Part shown: positions 9,352 to 18,112 of the stretch, piece by piece
How the letters are laid out: each line of letters starts with the position of its first letter
How positions within the stretch are numbered: position 1 is the stretch's first letter
Source: CADEDH01 sp039029735
GTDB taxonomy: Bacteria; Actinomycetota; Acidimicrobiia; Acidimicrobiales; SZUA-35
Direction: 5' to 3'
Assembly (NCBI GenBank): GCA_039029735.1
Contig: JBCCFL010000001.1
Coordinates: 203,402 to 267,401 of the forward strand
Length of the DNA stretch: 64,000 bases
The notes under the pieces: generated by a model
Told to the model about the DNA's origin: nothing
What the model saw: only the letters and a program-made list of their open reading frames with translations
The model's database searches: none
Made by a program: the position numbers and the translations under genes

Positions 9352-9990
9352 TCAGCTCCGCTTCTGTGCCAGGAGCGTGGTGTGATCGAAGGGTCGCCCT
9401 CCCTCGGGAATCGGTGTGGCGACGATCTCGATGCGCCCGAATCCGACGTCTCGTAGCAGGTCGCCCACCGTGGCAGGGTCCAACTCGTAGGCGGTGACCA
9501 CCTTGTGGTCGAACGGCGTGCCGTGGGCATCAGGCGACCGGGAACCGAAGAACGAGACGAAGAGGGGGGCGCCAGGCTGCAGGGCCCGGAACCACTCGGC
9601 GAACACGGCGCCGAGCACCACGGGGTCGAGGTGGATGATCGAGTAGCGGGACACGATCCCGCCCAGGCTGGCGTCGACGACATCAAGCGCTGTCAGGTCA
9701 CCTACCGCGAACGAGCGCTCGGGATAGGCACGGTGAGCCTGCTCGATCTGACCGGGCGAAAGGTCGATGCCCGACACGTCGAGACCGACGCCGCCGAGAT
9801 GGTTCACAACACTCCCGGGCCCGCAGCCGACATCGAGCACCGGGCCCGGGAGTGTGGCGACGCCGGCGGCGAACGACGCCAGTGCCTCGACGGTCTGGCT
9901 GTCGTGGTCCAGGTCGTTCAGAAACAGCGAGGCGTAGCGTTCCGCGTTGGCGTCGTAGGCCCGACGAACGGCGGTCCCAGCCGGCTCCAT
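9352..9990 (-). CDS. Class I SAM-dependent methyltransferase
   Basis: The ATG at 9990 (4 bp after the nitroreductase stop) gives 212 residues; an in-frame upstream extension would overlap that gene and looks non-coding. Motif I is LDVGCGPGS, motif II GIDLSP, followed by VGDLTALD and the Rossmann strand SRYSIIHL. This is the ubiquinone/menaquinone-type small-molecule methyltransferase fold (Methyltransf_11/25). Substrate unknown. Probably co-transcribed with the nitroreductase. Confidence 0.85.
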   Translation of the reverse strand: MEPAGTAVRRAYDANAERYASLFLNDLDHDSQTVEALASFAAGVATLPGPVLDVGCGPGSVVNHLGGVGLDVSGIDLSPGQIEQAHRAYPERSFAVGDLTALDVVDASLGGIVSRYSIIHLDPVVLGAVFAEWFRALQPGAPLFVSFFGSRSPDAHGTPFDHKVVTAYELDPATVGDLLRDVGFGRIEIVATPIPEGGRPFDHTTLLAQKRS

Positions 9991-9994
9991 CCGG

Positions 9995-10684
9995 TCAGGC
10001 GGGCTGGTGATCGTCGAAGCCGAGGTAGGAGGCGATCTCCGACACGGGTCGTCGCTCCGACACAACCTCGTTGGCGCTGAACGACGAATCGGGGTAGCCC
10101 ATCGCCACCGTGATCACGATCAGCTGATCCTCGGGGATGTTCGCGTGTTCCCGCACGACTGACGACTGGTAAATGCCCTGACCGTTGATCACGCAGCCGA
10201 CGCCGCGATCCCATGCGGCGAGCACCATGCCGTACACGAACTGGCCGAGATCGAAGTACGCCTCCGTCGAGTCGTAGAGGTCGCGGTCGATGCAGCCGAT
10301 CACCGACACCGGGGCATCGAACTGACGGAACCCCCGCATCGTCCAGTCTTGGCGCTGTTCCTTGTCGTCCCACCCGATGCCGGCAGCCTCGAACAGCTGA
10401 GCCGCCACCCGCTTCTGGCGGTCACGGTGCTCGCCCTCGTAGCGCCCGTGCCCCCTGATCTCGCGGTCTGGCTTGCCCGTTTCGAGCATCCGCTCGGTGT
10501 TGCCACGGCGGATGCGATCGAGCACGTCGCCAGTCACCACGTGGACGTACCACGGTTGGGTGTTCATCGACGACGGGCACTGGGACGCCACCTGGATGAT
10601 CTCGTCGAGAACCTCCCGTGGTACCGGGTCGGGCTTGTAACCACGGATACTGCGGCGCTCGAACGCCAGCTGCTGGAACTCCAC
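9995..10684 (-). CDS. Nitroreductase family protein (FMN)
   Basis: The GTG at 10684 is preferred over an upstream TTG because AAGGGAGG sits 6 bases before it. The 229-residue protein opens with ERRSIRGYKPDPVP, the FMN-binding Arg-rich start of the family, and SSMNTQPW, another FMN contact; GYPD near the C-terminus is also typical. These enzymes reduce nitro groups, quinones or enones, or fragment flavins, with NAD(P)H. First gene of a two-gene unit with the methyltransferase. Confidence 0.88.
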   Translation of the reverse strand: MEFQQLAFERRSIRGYKPDPVPREVLDEIIQVASQCPSSMNTQPWYVHVVTGDVLDRIRRGNTERMLETGKPDREIRGHGRYEGEHRDRQKRVAAQLFEAAGIGWDDKEQRQDWTMRGFRQFDAPVSVIGCIDRDLYDSTEAYFDLGQFVYGMVLAAWDRGVGCVINGQGIYQSSVVREHANIPEDQLIVITVAMGYPDSSFSANEVVSERRPVSEIASYLGFDDHQPA

Positions 10685-10753
10685 CTCGGGCCTCCCTTGG
10701 GATCGACGCAAGATTAGGTGTCGCCGCCCGCCGCAAGAGAATTCCGGCGGCTG

Positions 10754-11215
10754 TCACACCATGGTGGCCGTCTTGGCGCGCAGTGCGTCGATGTCGAGCG
10801 GCGCAAAGCCGGGCTCTCCGCCCTCAGCTCCGACGCTGAACAGCTCGAACTCGACCACGTGGCCATCGGGATCGACGCCCATCACGGATCGGGCAACGCC
10901 GAAGTCGGCGGCCAGCACCACGGTCGTGCGCTCGGAGAAGAAGTCGAACGCTCGAACCAGGTCGATGTCGTCGTGAATCTCCCACCCGGTGTGGGCCAGG
11001 CGCATCTGATCGGACGGGTAGGCCTGGCCCATGTTGGCGTGCTCGTGGAGCGCAAGGTCGCTGAAGTTCGCCGAGCCGGGCAACCGAAGGAACGTGATGC
11101 GGTGGTCGACATCCTCGGCCACCACCTCGGTGCCGAGCAGATCGTGGTAGAACGCCGCCGACCGCTCCCGGTCGGCCACATCGATGGCAACGTGATTGAG
11201 GGTGACACGGATCAT
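10754..11215 (-). CDS. VOC-superfamily (glyoxalase/dioxygenase-like) protein
   Basis: ATG at 11215 preceded by AGAAGGAGA at proper spacing; 153 residues. Two beta-alpha-beta-beta-beta modules are visible: LNHVAIDVADRERSAAFYHD opens the first and DPDGHVVEFELF closes the second. Candidate metal ligands are the first His (NHVAI) and the last Glu (EFE), as in glyoxalase I and extradiol dioxygenases. Divergent from the LuxR-type regulator, sharing a region with three tandem palindromes. Confidence 0.8.
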   Translation of the reverse strand: MIRVTLNHVAIDVADRERSAAFYHDLLGTEVVAEDVDHRITFLRLPGSANFSDLALHEHANMGQAYPSDQMRLAHTGWEIHDDIDLVRAFDFFSERTTVVLAADFGVARSVMGVDPDGHVVEFELFSVGAEGGEPGFAPLDIDALRAKTATMV

Positions 11216-11292
11216 GGCTTCTCTCCTTCTGCCGGGCCCGAAACGTTCGGGCCTGCGTTCGTCACCTTGAGCCACCACCGCCCTGTGGCAAC

Positions 11293-11361
11293 ACCCCGTA
11301 AATCTGGGGTCGTTGCTCCCCCCACGAAGGTGGGGTGCGTGGCACCCCCCAACAAGTTGGG
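11293..11361. promoter_or_regulatory. Three tandem palindromes between divergent VOC and LuxR genes
   Basis: ACCCC-N8-GGGGT (11293-11310), CCCCAC-GAAG-GTGGGG (11320-11335) and CCCAAC-AA-GTTGGG (11348-11361). Their centres are 26 and 27 bp apart, about 2.5 helical turns. All arms are C-run/G-run. They end about 20 bp before the regulator's start, so a set of operators is more likely than a terminator. Confidence 0.55.
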
Positions 11362-11382
11362 ATGTCATCTGGCCGCAGTCAG

Positions 11383-12498
11383 ATGACAGACTTTGCCATG
11401 ACGTGGAGCGAACTGCGTGCGGATCGGGTTCTGCGAGACATTCGCGGGCTGGCCGAGGAGCCACTGGCGCCGCTCGAGCTGTTGACGGCAACGGCGGAGT
11501 GCTTCGACGATGCCGTGCCCAGCGACGCCTCGTGCTGGAGCACGTTCGATCCCGCCACCACCATGGTCACCTCGGCCATTGGCCGCGACCTCGACGAGCA
11601 CGGCACAGCGGCGGCGCGCTTCTTCGAGTTGGAGTACGCCCTGGACACACCCGGCCAGTACCGGGAGCTCGCAACCGAACGGCGATCGACCGGCCTGCGG
11701 TTCAGCGACCAGGACGGCCCCGATGGTGTCGGCCATGCCGCAGTGCGTGACCATCTCAACGACATGGGAGTGGGTCAGGAACTCCGCGTGCTGTTCCAGC
11801 ACCAGGACGCGAGCTGGGGCGGCGTCGGCCTGATGCGGGCAACCACGTCGGCTGCGTTCAGCGTCGACGAGTTGGACTTCGCGGCGCGAATGGCTCCCAT
11901 TGTCACCGGCGCCATCCGTGGTGCGCTGGTGCGCTCGGCGGTTCCGGACCTCGCCGTCCACATCGACGACGGCCCTGCTGTGCTGGTCGTGTCCGACGAC
12001 TCGATCGTGGAGGCGACACCGTCGGCACTGACCTGGCTCGGTGAGCTACGGCGCGGTGACCGGGGCCACGGCGAGGTTCCCACCGTGGTTCAAGCCGTTG
12101 CGGCCCACGCCTCCGCCGGTCACACCGTGGCCCAGCGGGCGCGTGTGGCGTCATCGTGGGTGGTGCTCCGAGGCGCCCCCCTGGGGCCGGGGCGGGCCGT
12201 CGTCACGATCGAACGTGCTGGACCGCCGGAGGTGGCGTCCATCATCAGCGCCGCTCTGGGCCTCACTGATCGAGAGCTCGACGTGGTGAGCGGCGTCCTC
12301 CAGGGCCGCTCCACCAAGCAGATCGCAGGCGAACTCCACCTTTCCGCCTACACCGTGCAGGACCATCTCAAGTCGGTGTTCGGGAAGGCAGGGGTCAACA
12401 GCAGACGCGAGCTCGTCGCCGACGTGTTCTTCGGTGTCTATGCCCCGCGGCTCGGTCAACCGGTCGGCGTCGACGGGTTCTTCGACGACCCCGCCTAG
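11383..12498 (+). CDS. LuxR-family transcriptional regulator
   Basis: 371 residues from ATG 11383 (ATG 11398 also possible). The C-terminal 65 residues are a LuxR/NarL helix-turn-helix: LTDRELDVVSGVLQGRSTKQ, then AYTVQDHLKSVFGKAGV. The N-terminal 200 residues look like a GAF-type sensory domain (a WSTFDPATTMVTSAIG strand, later QDASWGGVGLMR). No receiver Asp motif or P-loop. Likely senses a small ligand and acts on the adjacent palindromes and VOC gene; that link is inference. Confidence 0.85.
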   Translation: MTDFAMTWSELRADRVLRDIRGLAEEPLAPLELLTATAECFDDAVPSDASCWSTFDPATTMVTSAIGRDLDEHGTAAARFFELEYALDTPGQYRELATERRSTGLRFSDQDGPDGVGHAAVRDHLNDMGVGQELRVLFQHQDASWGGVGLMRATTSAAFSVDELDFAARMAPIVTGAIRGALVRSAVPDLAVHIDDGPAVLVVSDDSIVEATPSALTWLGELRRGDRGHGEVPTVVQAVAAHASAGHTVAQRARVASSWVVLRGAPLGPGRAVVTIERAGPPEVASIISAALGLTDRELDVVSGVLQGRSTKQIAGELHLSAYTVQDHLKSVFGKAGVNSRRELVADVFFGVYAPRLGQPVGVDGFFDDPA

Positions 12499-12549
12499 GT
12501 GGTCGATGTCTGGATGAGCCACACTTGACGCCGAGCAAGGAGTGCGTTC

Positions 12550-13869
12550 ATGACTGAGATGGCCGAAGAGACACGTCAGATCTTCGATCCCAACATCGTT
12601 ACCCCTGAGATGGAGATGGCCGAGAAGGGCGAGGGCGTCCCCGCCGCGTCCGAGCTCGCAATCGAGGACATCAACCCCCTGAACGCTCACCTGTTCAAAG
12701 AAGACCGCTGGCAGGACCACTTCGCCCGGCTGCGGGCCGAGGATCCGGTGCACTTCAACGAGCTGGAGACCGCAGGCCGGTACTGGTCGATCACCACCTA
12801 CGACGACGTGCGCACCGTCGATGGCGACTGGGAGACCTTCTCGTCGGCCAGCGGGATCACCCTCGGGCAGTCGGCCGCACGTGCGGCCGCGAGCCCGCAG
12901 ACCACGCTCACGCCATTCATCGCGATGGACCCGCCAGACCACACGCAGCAGCGCAAAACCGTGCGGAGCGTGTCGGCGCCGAGCAACATCCGCAACATCG
13001 AGCCGATGCTTCGCGAGCGGACGGCGGCACTACTCGACTCGCTGCCTGAGGGCGAGACGTTCGACTGGGTCGACACGGTGTCGATCGAGCTCACCACGCT
13101 GATGCTCGCCACGCTGTTCGACTTCCCGATGGAGGATCACCGCAAGCTCACGCGCTGGTCCGACGTCGTATTCGCCATCCCGACGCCTGGCGGCGTTGTC
13201 GAGACCCAGCAGCAGAAGATCGACGAACTGTTCGAGTGCGTTGCCTACTTCGAGCGGCTCTGGGAAGAGCGGCGCGGTGGCGACGGCTTCGACCTCGTCA
13301 CGATGCTCGCCAACGGTGAGGCCACCAAGGACATGTCGGCCTTCGACCATCTCGGCAACCTCTTGCTGCTGATCGTGGGCGGCAACGACACGACCCGAAA
13401 CACGATGACGGGCAGCGTGTACGGGTTGAACAAGTTCCCCGACCAGTACGACAAGCTCATGGCCGACCCCAGCCTGATGGAGAAGTTCGTACCCGAGGTC
13501 ATCCGCTGGCAGACGCCGCTGTCGTACATGCGCCGAACGGCCACGACCGACACCGAACTCGGCGGTAAGCAGATCCGCAAGGACGACCAGGTCCTGATGT
13601 GGTACATCTCGGCCAACCAGGACGAGAGCGTGTTCGAGGATGCATCAGTGCTCGACATCGACCGCCCGAACGCCGACCGTCAGCTGTCGTTCGGCTATGG
13701 GATCCACTTCTGCATGGGTAGCCGGGTGGCCGAACTCCAGCTCCGCGTGCTGTGGGAGGAGCTCCTCCAGCGGTTCGAGCGGGTCGAGGTGCAGGGCGAG
13801 CCGGAGCGGGTGTTCTCCTCGTTCGTGCACGGGTACTCGAGCCTGCCGGTGACCGTCACCCGCCGCTGA
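12550..13869 (+). CDS. Cytochrome P450
   Basis: AAGGAG 7-12 bases before the ATG. The 439-residue soluble P450 has the I-helix oxygen motif GGNDTTRN, the K-helix ExxR (PEVIRW) and the heme loop FGYGIHFCMGSRVAE with the Cys thiolate. The N-terminus has no membrane anchor. Overall pattern resembles actinobacterial CYP families that hydroxylate steroids, terpenoids or fatty acids. An SDR gene follows 41 bp downstream, suggesting hydroxylation followed by oxidation of the new alcohol. Confidence 0.95.
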   Translation: MTEMAEETRQIFDPNIVTPEMEMAEKGEGVPAASELAIEDINPLNAHLFKEDRWQDHFARLRAEDPVHFNELETAGRYWSITTYDDVRTVDGDWETFSSASGITLGQSAARAAASPQTTLTPFIAMDPPDHTQQRKTVRSVSAPSNIRNIEPMLRERTAALLDSLPEGETFDWVDTVSIELTTLMLATLFDFPMEDHRKLTRWSDVVFAIPTPGGVVETQQQKIDELFECVAYFERLWEERRGGDGFDLVTMLANGEATKDMSAFDHLGNLLLLIVGGNDTTRNTMTGSVYGLNKFPDQYDKLMADPSLMEKFVPEVIRWQTPLSYMRRTATTDTELGGKQIRKDDQVLMWYISANQDESVFEDASVLDIDRPNADRQLSFGYGIHFCMGSRVAELQLRVLWEELLQRFERVEVQGEPERVFSSFVHGYSSLPVTVTRR

Positions 13870-13910
13870 CGCTCGGCGCAGCCGACATCGGAGGCGGGGA
13901 AGGATTGACC

Positions 13911-14681
13911 GTGGCACCAGATTCGACACCGCAGCATGCGTTCATCACCGGTGGAGGGAGCGGTATCGGCCTGGCATGCGCCACTCGGTTTCTGGAAGAC
14001 GGTGCCCGCGTCACGATCATGGGCCGCAACCACGACAAGCTCATCGCCGCCCAACAGTCACTCTCGTCGCTCGGCGAGGTCGACGTCGTGGCCGGCGATG
14101 TGGCAAACGAGGACGACGTGCGGAGCGCGGTCGAGACCGCCCATGCCCACCTCCCGCTGACGATTGCCATCGCCAACGCCGGTGTCGGAACGGCTGCGCC
14201 GGTCACGGCGATGGATCAACGCGCCTGGAACGAGGTGCTGGAGGTGAACCTGACGGGCACCTTCCATACGTTCAAGCACGCCGGGCTCGCCATCTCCGCG
14301 GCGGGCGGTGGGGCCATGTGCGCCGTGTCGTCCATTGCCGGGATCAGGAGCCATCGGCTGATGAGCGCCTACTGCTCGAGCAAGGCCGGAATCGACATGT
14401 TGGTGCAGGTCACCGCCGATGAGATGGGAGCTCGCAACGTGCGGGTGAACAGCGTCAGACCGGGCCTGGTCGAGACGGAGATCTCGGCACAACTGCGCAA
14501 CTCCGACGCCATCCTGGGCGACTACCTCGACTGCATGCCCATCCAGCGGGTCGGCACCGTCGAGGACGTGGCCGGCGCCATCCACTTCCTGTGCGGGCCG
14601 GAGGCCACGTGGATCACGGGCGTCAACCTCTCGGTCGACGGCGGCCATCACCTTCGCCGCGGCCCGAACCTGCAGGCCTGA
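13911..14681 (+). CDS. SDR-family oxidoreductase
   Basis: GTG at 13911 is preceded by GGGGAAGGA; the open frame runs further upstream only inside the P450 gene. 256 residues with TGGGSGIG (NAD(P) binding), NAG (in IANAGVG), the catalytic Ser (AVSSIAG) and YCSSK (YxxxK), and the VNSVRPGLVET loop. A classical short-chain dehydrogenase, probably acting with the upstream P450. Cofactor preference uncertain: an Arg (GRN) after the second strand favours NADP. Confidence 0.92.
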   Translation: MAPDSTPQHAFITGGGSGIGLACATRFLEDGARVTIMGRNHDKLIAAQQSLSSLGEVDVVAGDVANEDDVRSAVETAHAHLPLTIAIANAGVGTAAPVTAMDQRAWNEVLEVNLTGTFHTFKHAGLAISAAGGGAMCAVSSIAGIRSHRLMSAYCSSKAGIDMLVQVTADEMGARNVRVNSVRPGLVETEISAQLRNSDAILGDYLDCMPIQRVGTVEDVAGAIHFLCGPEATWITGVNLSVDGGHHLRRGPNLQA

Positions 14682-14700
14682 GCTCGGGCGCGCCGGCTGC

Positions 14701-15540
14701 TCAGCCGAGGAACGTGTTCAGCTCGTCCTCGGGTATCGCCCGCTCGGCGAACGAGAATGACCCGTGCTCGATCAGCTCGGCACACGCCTGGCGAAGGAAC
14801 CCGAGCATGGCCCGAGGCATGCTGCCGCCAGTGCTCACCCGGCGGACACCGATGTCGGCAAGAACGTCGAGCGTGAGTTGTGCGCCGCCGGAACCGATAC
14901 CGACGCTGATCGGAGCGTCGATGGCCTCGACGAGGTGGGCGATCGATGCCACGTCGGCCACGCCGGGCACGAACAGGCAGTCGGCGCCGGCGGCCCGGTA
15001 TCGAGTGATGCGTTCGATGGCGTCGTCCATCGGTCGGTCAACGCCCCCGTAGAGCGACTCCGCCCGGGCGGTGAGCACGTAGGGCACGCCAGACCGGTCG
15101 GCGGCCTCCCGCGCGGCGGCGATCCGCTCGACGCTGAGTTCGAGCGGGAGCAGACCAGGCTCGGGGCCGGGAGCCTGATCCTCGATGCTCCCCCCGACCA
15201 TGCCGAGCTCGATCGACCGACCGATGGTGTTGGCCACGTCCTCTGCGGGGATCCCGTAGCCGTTCTCGAGATCCCCGCTCGTCGGGATGGCAACCGACGA
15301 GGCGATCTCGCCGTACTCGCCGAGCATGATCTCTCTTGGGGTGGAGTAGACGTAGTCGGGCCGACCTCGACTCCAGTTCACACCGCCGCTGGTCGTGCCT
15401 ATGGCGGCGAACCCTGCGGCTTCGAACAGCCGCGCCGATGCGACATTCCACGCACACGGCAGCACGAAGATCCCCGGGCCGTCGTGCAGCGCCCGAAAGG
15501 CGGCACCGGCCGCGATCTGGTGCTCACGCACGGCCCCCAC
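14701..15540 (-). CDS. Isocitrate lyase/PEP mutase-family protein
   Basis: From GTG 15540 (GTG 15531 also possible) the product is 279 residues, typical for the family. A TIM-barrel pattern is visible: VLPCAWN at the start, GDLENGYG (the metal-site D-x-E-x-GYG), SIEDQAP, TARAES and FVPGVAD. The isocitrate-lyase KKCGH motif is absent, pointing to the phosphonomutase/carboxyphosphonoenolpyruvate-like or oxaloacetate-hydrolase-like branch. Starts 19 bp after the broken flavin gene upstream and is probably co-transcribed with it. Confidence 0.85.
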   Translation of the reverse strand: MGAVREHQIAAGAAFRALHDGPGIFVLPCAWNVASARLFEAAGFAAIGTTSGGVNWSRGRPDYVYSTPREIMLGEYGEIASSVAIPTSGDLENGYGIPAEDVANTIGRSIELGMVGGSIEDQAPGPEPGLLPLELSVERIAAAREAADRSGVPYVLTARAESLYGGVDRPMDDAIERITRYRAAGADCLFVPGVADVASIAHLVEAIDAPISVGIGSGGAQLTLDVLADIGVRRVSTGGSMPRAMLGFLRQACAELIEHGSFSFAERAIPEDELNTFLG

Positions 15541-15559
15541 CCTGCCACGACTGCGAGCG

Positions 15560-16693
15560 CTAGTACATCGGGTCCACGATGTCGTCGCCGAGGAGGCCCT
15601 TGCCTGCGGCGTAGTGCAGGTGGCGATAGCGCTCCCACTGCACGCTGAAGCCGTGGATGTCGCGCAACGACTGCTCCAGGATGTGACCTGCCCGCAGCGC
15701 ATCCACACTGCCCGCCGTGAAGAGGTCGCTGACCGAGCGCCGAACCGTGCGGAAGGCGTGATCACAGATGGAGTGGAGCCGGGCGTTGGTCTGCCGGTCA
15801 GGCGGATCACCGGCCAAGAGCTGCTCCTCGGTGTGGTCGGCGAGCGCAAACAGGCCTTGCCGGGCGCACTCGATGGCGATGTCGGCAGAGGCGACGGAGT
15901 TCTGCGTAGATGGGTAGTCCGACCACGCCCGACCGCTGGCCGCCGAGATCCGCGTCGAGGCCTGCGAGATCGCCCCCTCCACTGCGGCTCGTCCGATGCC
16001 GACGGCCACGGCTGCCAGCCAGATCGACTGACCCGACAGACCAGGCAGGCGGGCCATCGGCACATCAGCCGTCGCCATCGCCGTCATGCTCGCGATCGCA
16101 TCACCGGGCACCGTGTGGCTCGCAATGGCCACCGCGTGGCTGCCGCTGCCCCACACGGCGTTGACACCGTCCCACGTCCGCTCGATCGAAGCCGCCGACC
16201 TCGGCACGGCAACGAAGCCCATCTCCGGTATCGGACCCGCCATCACGAGTTCGCCATCCTCGTGCACGAGGCAGTTCAAAACGAAGTGGGTTGCGTGCTC
16301 GCATCCGCTGACGACCGGCCAGCGGCCGCTGACTTCGAGCGTTCAGTTCACTCGTTCGGCCTTGCCGGTGGGAGGAAAGCCGACGCCGTAGAACCAGTTC
16401 GATTCCGCCAGCATTTCGGCGGCGATGGCATCGGGGAACGCATGGGTTGCCATCGCTGCCCCGTTCGAGTTGGCCGCAGCCCACGCCACCGATGGGTCGG
16501 CATGGGCCAATGCCTCAAGCACCCGGATGAACTCACCCAGCCCCGTCGACCGATCGCGGCCCAGCAGTCTGAACACCCCGAGCGGCCCGAGCCGCTCCAT
16601 CACGGGCGCCGTCATCGCATAGCCCGCTTCACCGGCGCGACGCTCCGCTCGCACGAGATCGGCACTGTCTACGACATCACCAAGAACCGACAT
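15560..16693 (-). pseudogene. Acyl-CoA-dehydrogenase-like flavoprotein, interrupted by in-frame TGA
   Basis: ATG 16693 follows GGAGGG. Translation gives 116 residues ending GFPPTGKAERVN, then TGA at 16345-16343, and continues in the same frame as TLEVSGRWPVVSGCEHA through to 15560. The family pattern is GxLEVSGRW, so a GGA-to-TGA change would explain the stop. The full 377-codon frame matches the flavin monooxygenase branch (HpaB/DszC-like) of acyl-CoA dehydrogenases. The downstream part could be reinitiated (ATG 16279) but would lack the N-terminal domain. A base-calling error is the alternative. Confidence 0.8.
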
Positions 16694-16802
16694 GTTCCCT
16701 CCACATGTAGTGGCCAGTTGGGCTCTGCGAGAGCCTGTCTCCCGCAACGCTAGTGCGCGGCCGCGTCGTACTGCACGGCTCGCCCTCAGCCCGGATCATC
16801 CG

Positions 16803-17552
16803 TCAGGCCAGGGATCGGAGCACGCCTACCTCGGGGAACTCATCTGGGTCGCCGTAGCCATTGGCGACGAGCCAGGGAACGACCACGAGGCTCCGCCACG
16901 ACCACCAGGCGCGCACCATCTCCTGGTCGACGTCCCGTCCGTAGCCCGCGAGCACGTCGTCAACATGCTGCTCGTTCCCGAGCGTGAGCGAGGCAAGATC
17001 CCACAGCGGATCGCCCTGACGCGCCTCGGACCAGTCGATGATCCCGCTCACGTCATCTCCGTCGACGAACACGTGCTCGAGGTGCAGATCGCCATGGACG
17101 AATACAGGGCCGTAGGGCCGCAGCACCAACTCCGCCCGCTTCCGGTTCCGCTCCACGATCCGAGCAGGCAGCACGTCGTTCGCGAGCAGCCAACCGCATG
17201 CGTCGTTCATGCGGCACTCAACAGACTCGGCGCTCGTGGCCGGCCACGGCGGCAGCGGGGCATCGTGTAGCTGGCGAACGGCAGCCCCGACCGCCGACCA
17301 TGCGGCAGCGGGCGCCGACGAGGGATGGCCAAGACGGCCGAGCGTTCGGCCCCTGACTGCCGCCAGCGCGAGAACCGGTGGCTCATGCCACAGGATCTCA
17401 GGAGTCGGGATCGGGGCGAGGGCGATGGCGGCGGCTTCGAGGTCGGCCCGCTCGTGGTCGGCGTCGATCTTCAAGAACGTGTCGCCGACACGGACCGTGA
17501 CCCGGTCGTTGTTGGCGAGCACCACGTCGACGAGCTTGTCCATGGCGTCCAT
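16803..17552 (-). CDS. Aminoglycoside phosphotransferase-family kinase
   Basis: 249 residues with the kinase catalytic loop VFVHGDLHLEHV (HGD-x-x-x-x-H/N) and the metal-binding IIDWSEARQGDPLWDLA. The N-lobe is short, with TFLKID as the likely ATP-binding Lys. The family phosphorylates hydroxyls on antibiotics, choline, fructosamines or other small molecules; resistance should not be assumed. Monocistronic, divergent from the SRPBCC gene 89 bp away. Confidence 0.88.
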   Translation of the reverse strand: MDAMDKLVDVVLANNDRVTVRVGDTFLKIDADHERADLEAAAIALAPIPTPEILWHEPPVLALAAVRGRTLGRLGHPSSAPAAAWSAVGAAVRQLHDAPLPPWPATSAESVECRMNDACGWLLANDVLPARIVERNRKRAELVLRPYGPVFVHGDLHLEHVFVDGDDVSGIIDWSEARQGDPLWDLASLTLGNEQHVDDVLAGYGRDVDQEMVRAWWSWRSLVVVPWLVANGYGDPDEFPEVGVLRSLA

Positions 17553-17641
17553 GTTCGCCTGACACGCCTCGTGGTAGCACTACCGACGGCGGGCCCAGCC
17601 TCAGGTACCGTGAGTCCATCGCTGAGCACCAGGCTTCTGTC

Positions 17642-18055
17642 GTGATCGACCGGCCGGTGGCCGATGTCTGGAACGTCATCGCCGACCTGGCTCGAACGCC
17701 CGAGTGGCGGACCACCGTGACGTCGGTGGAACCGCCTGAGACGCTGGCGGTTGGCGCCGAGTTCGACGCCGCGACGCGGGTGCTCGGCCGTACGTGGTCG
17801 TGGCGCCTGCGCATCACCGCCGTCGCCGTCGGCGAACACCTCGCCTACGAGGTGGTCCAGGGCATGGTCGACATCCTCGTCGACCTTCGGCTGGAGGACG
17901 TCGACGGCGGGTGCCGCTTCACCTTCACCGGTACGTCTCACCCGACGAATCCTCTGGCCCGGCTGCTGGACTGGGCCGGTGCGTGGCAGCTCAGGCGAGA
18001 GATGGACGGCCAGGTCTCCAACCTGAAGAAGCTCGTCGAGGCGACGGAGCACTGA
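17642..18055 (+). CDS. SRPBCC-family protein (START/polyketide-cyclase fold)
   Basis: 137 residues from GTG 17642. IDRPVADVWNVIADLARTPEW is the family's first strand and helix, and a long C-terminal helix (REMDGQVSNLKKLVEA) closes the fold. The frame stays open upstream with family-like residues (AEHQASVV) but has no ATG, GTG or TTG and no ribosome site, so the true start is uncertain. Binds a hydrophobic ligand or acts as a cyclase; no catalytic residue stands out. Confidence 0.75.
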   Translation: MIDRPVADVWNVIADLARTPEWRTTVTSVEPPETLAVGAEFDAATRVLGRTWSWRLRITAVAVGEHLAYEVVQGMVDILVDLRLEDVDGGCRFTFTGTSHPTNPLARLLDWAGAWQLRREMDGQVSNLKKLVEATEH

Positions 18056-18112
18056 CGCCAACGCCCGGCCGGCGCCGGTGCAGCTCGCGCCGGCGTTCGC
18101 GGCGCTGATCGG

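Noticed and set aside
16343..16345. Selenocysteine at the in-frame TGA
   Set aside because: The family has Gly there, no Sec stem-loop is evident just downstream, and no selenoprotein genes are nearby.
16803..17552. Aminoglycoside resistance gene
   Set aside because: Only the general phosphotransferase fold can be supported; no feature points to an antibiotic substrate.
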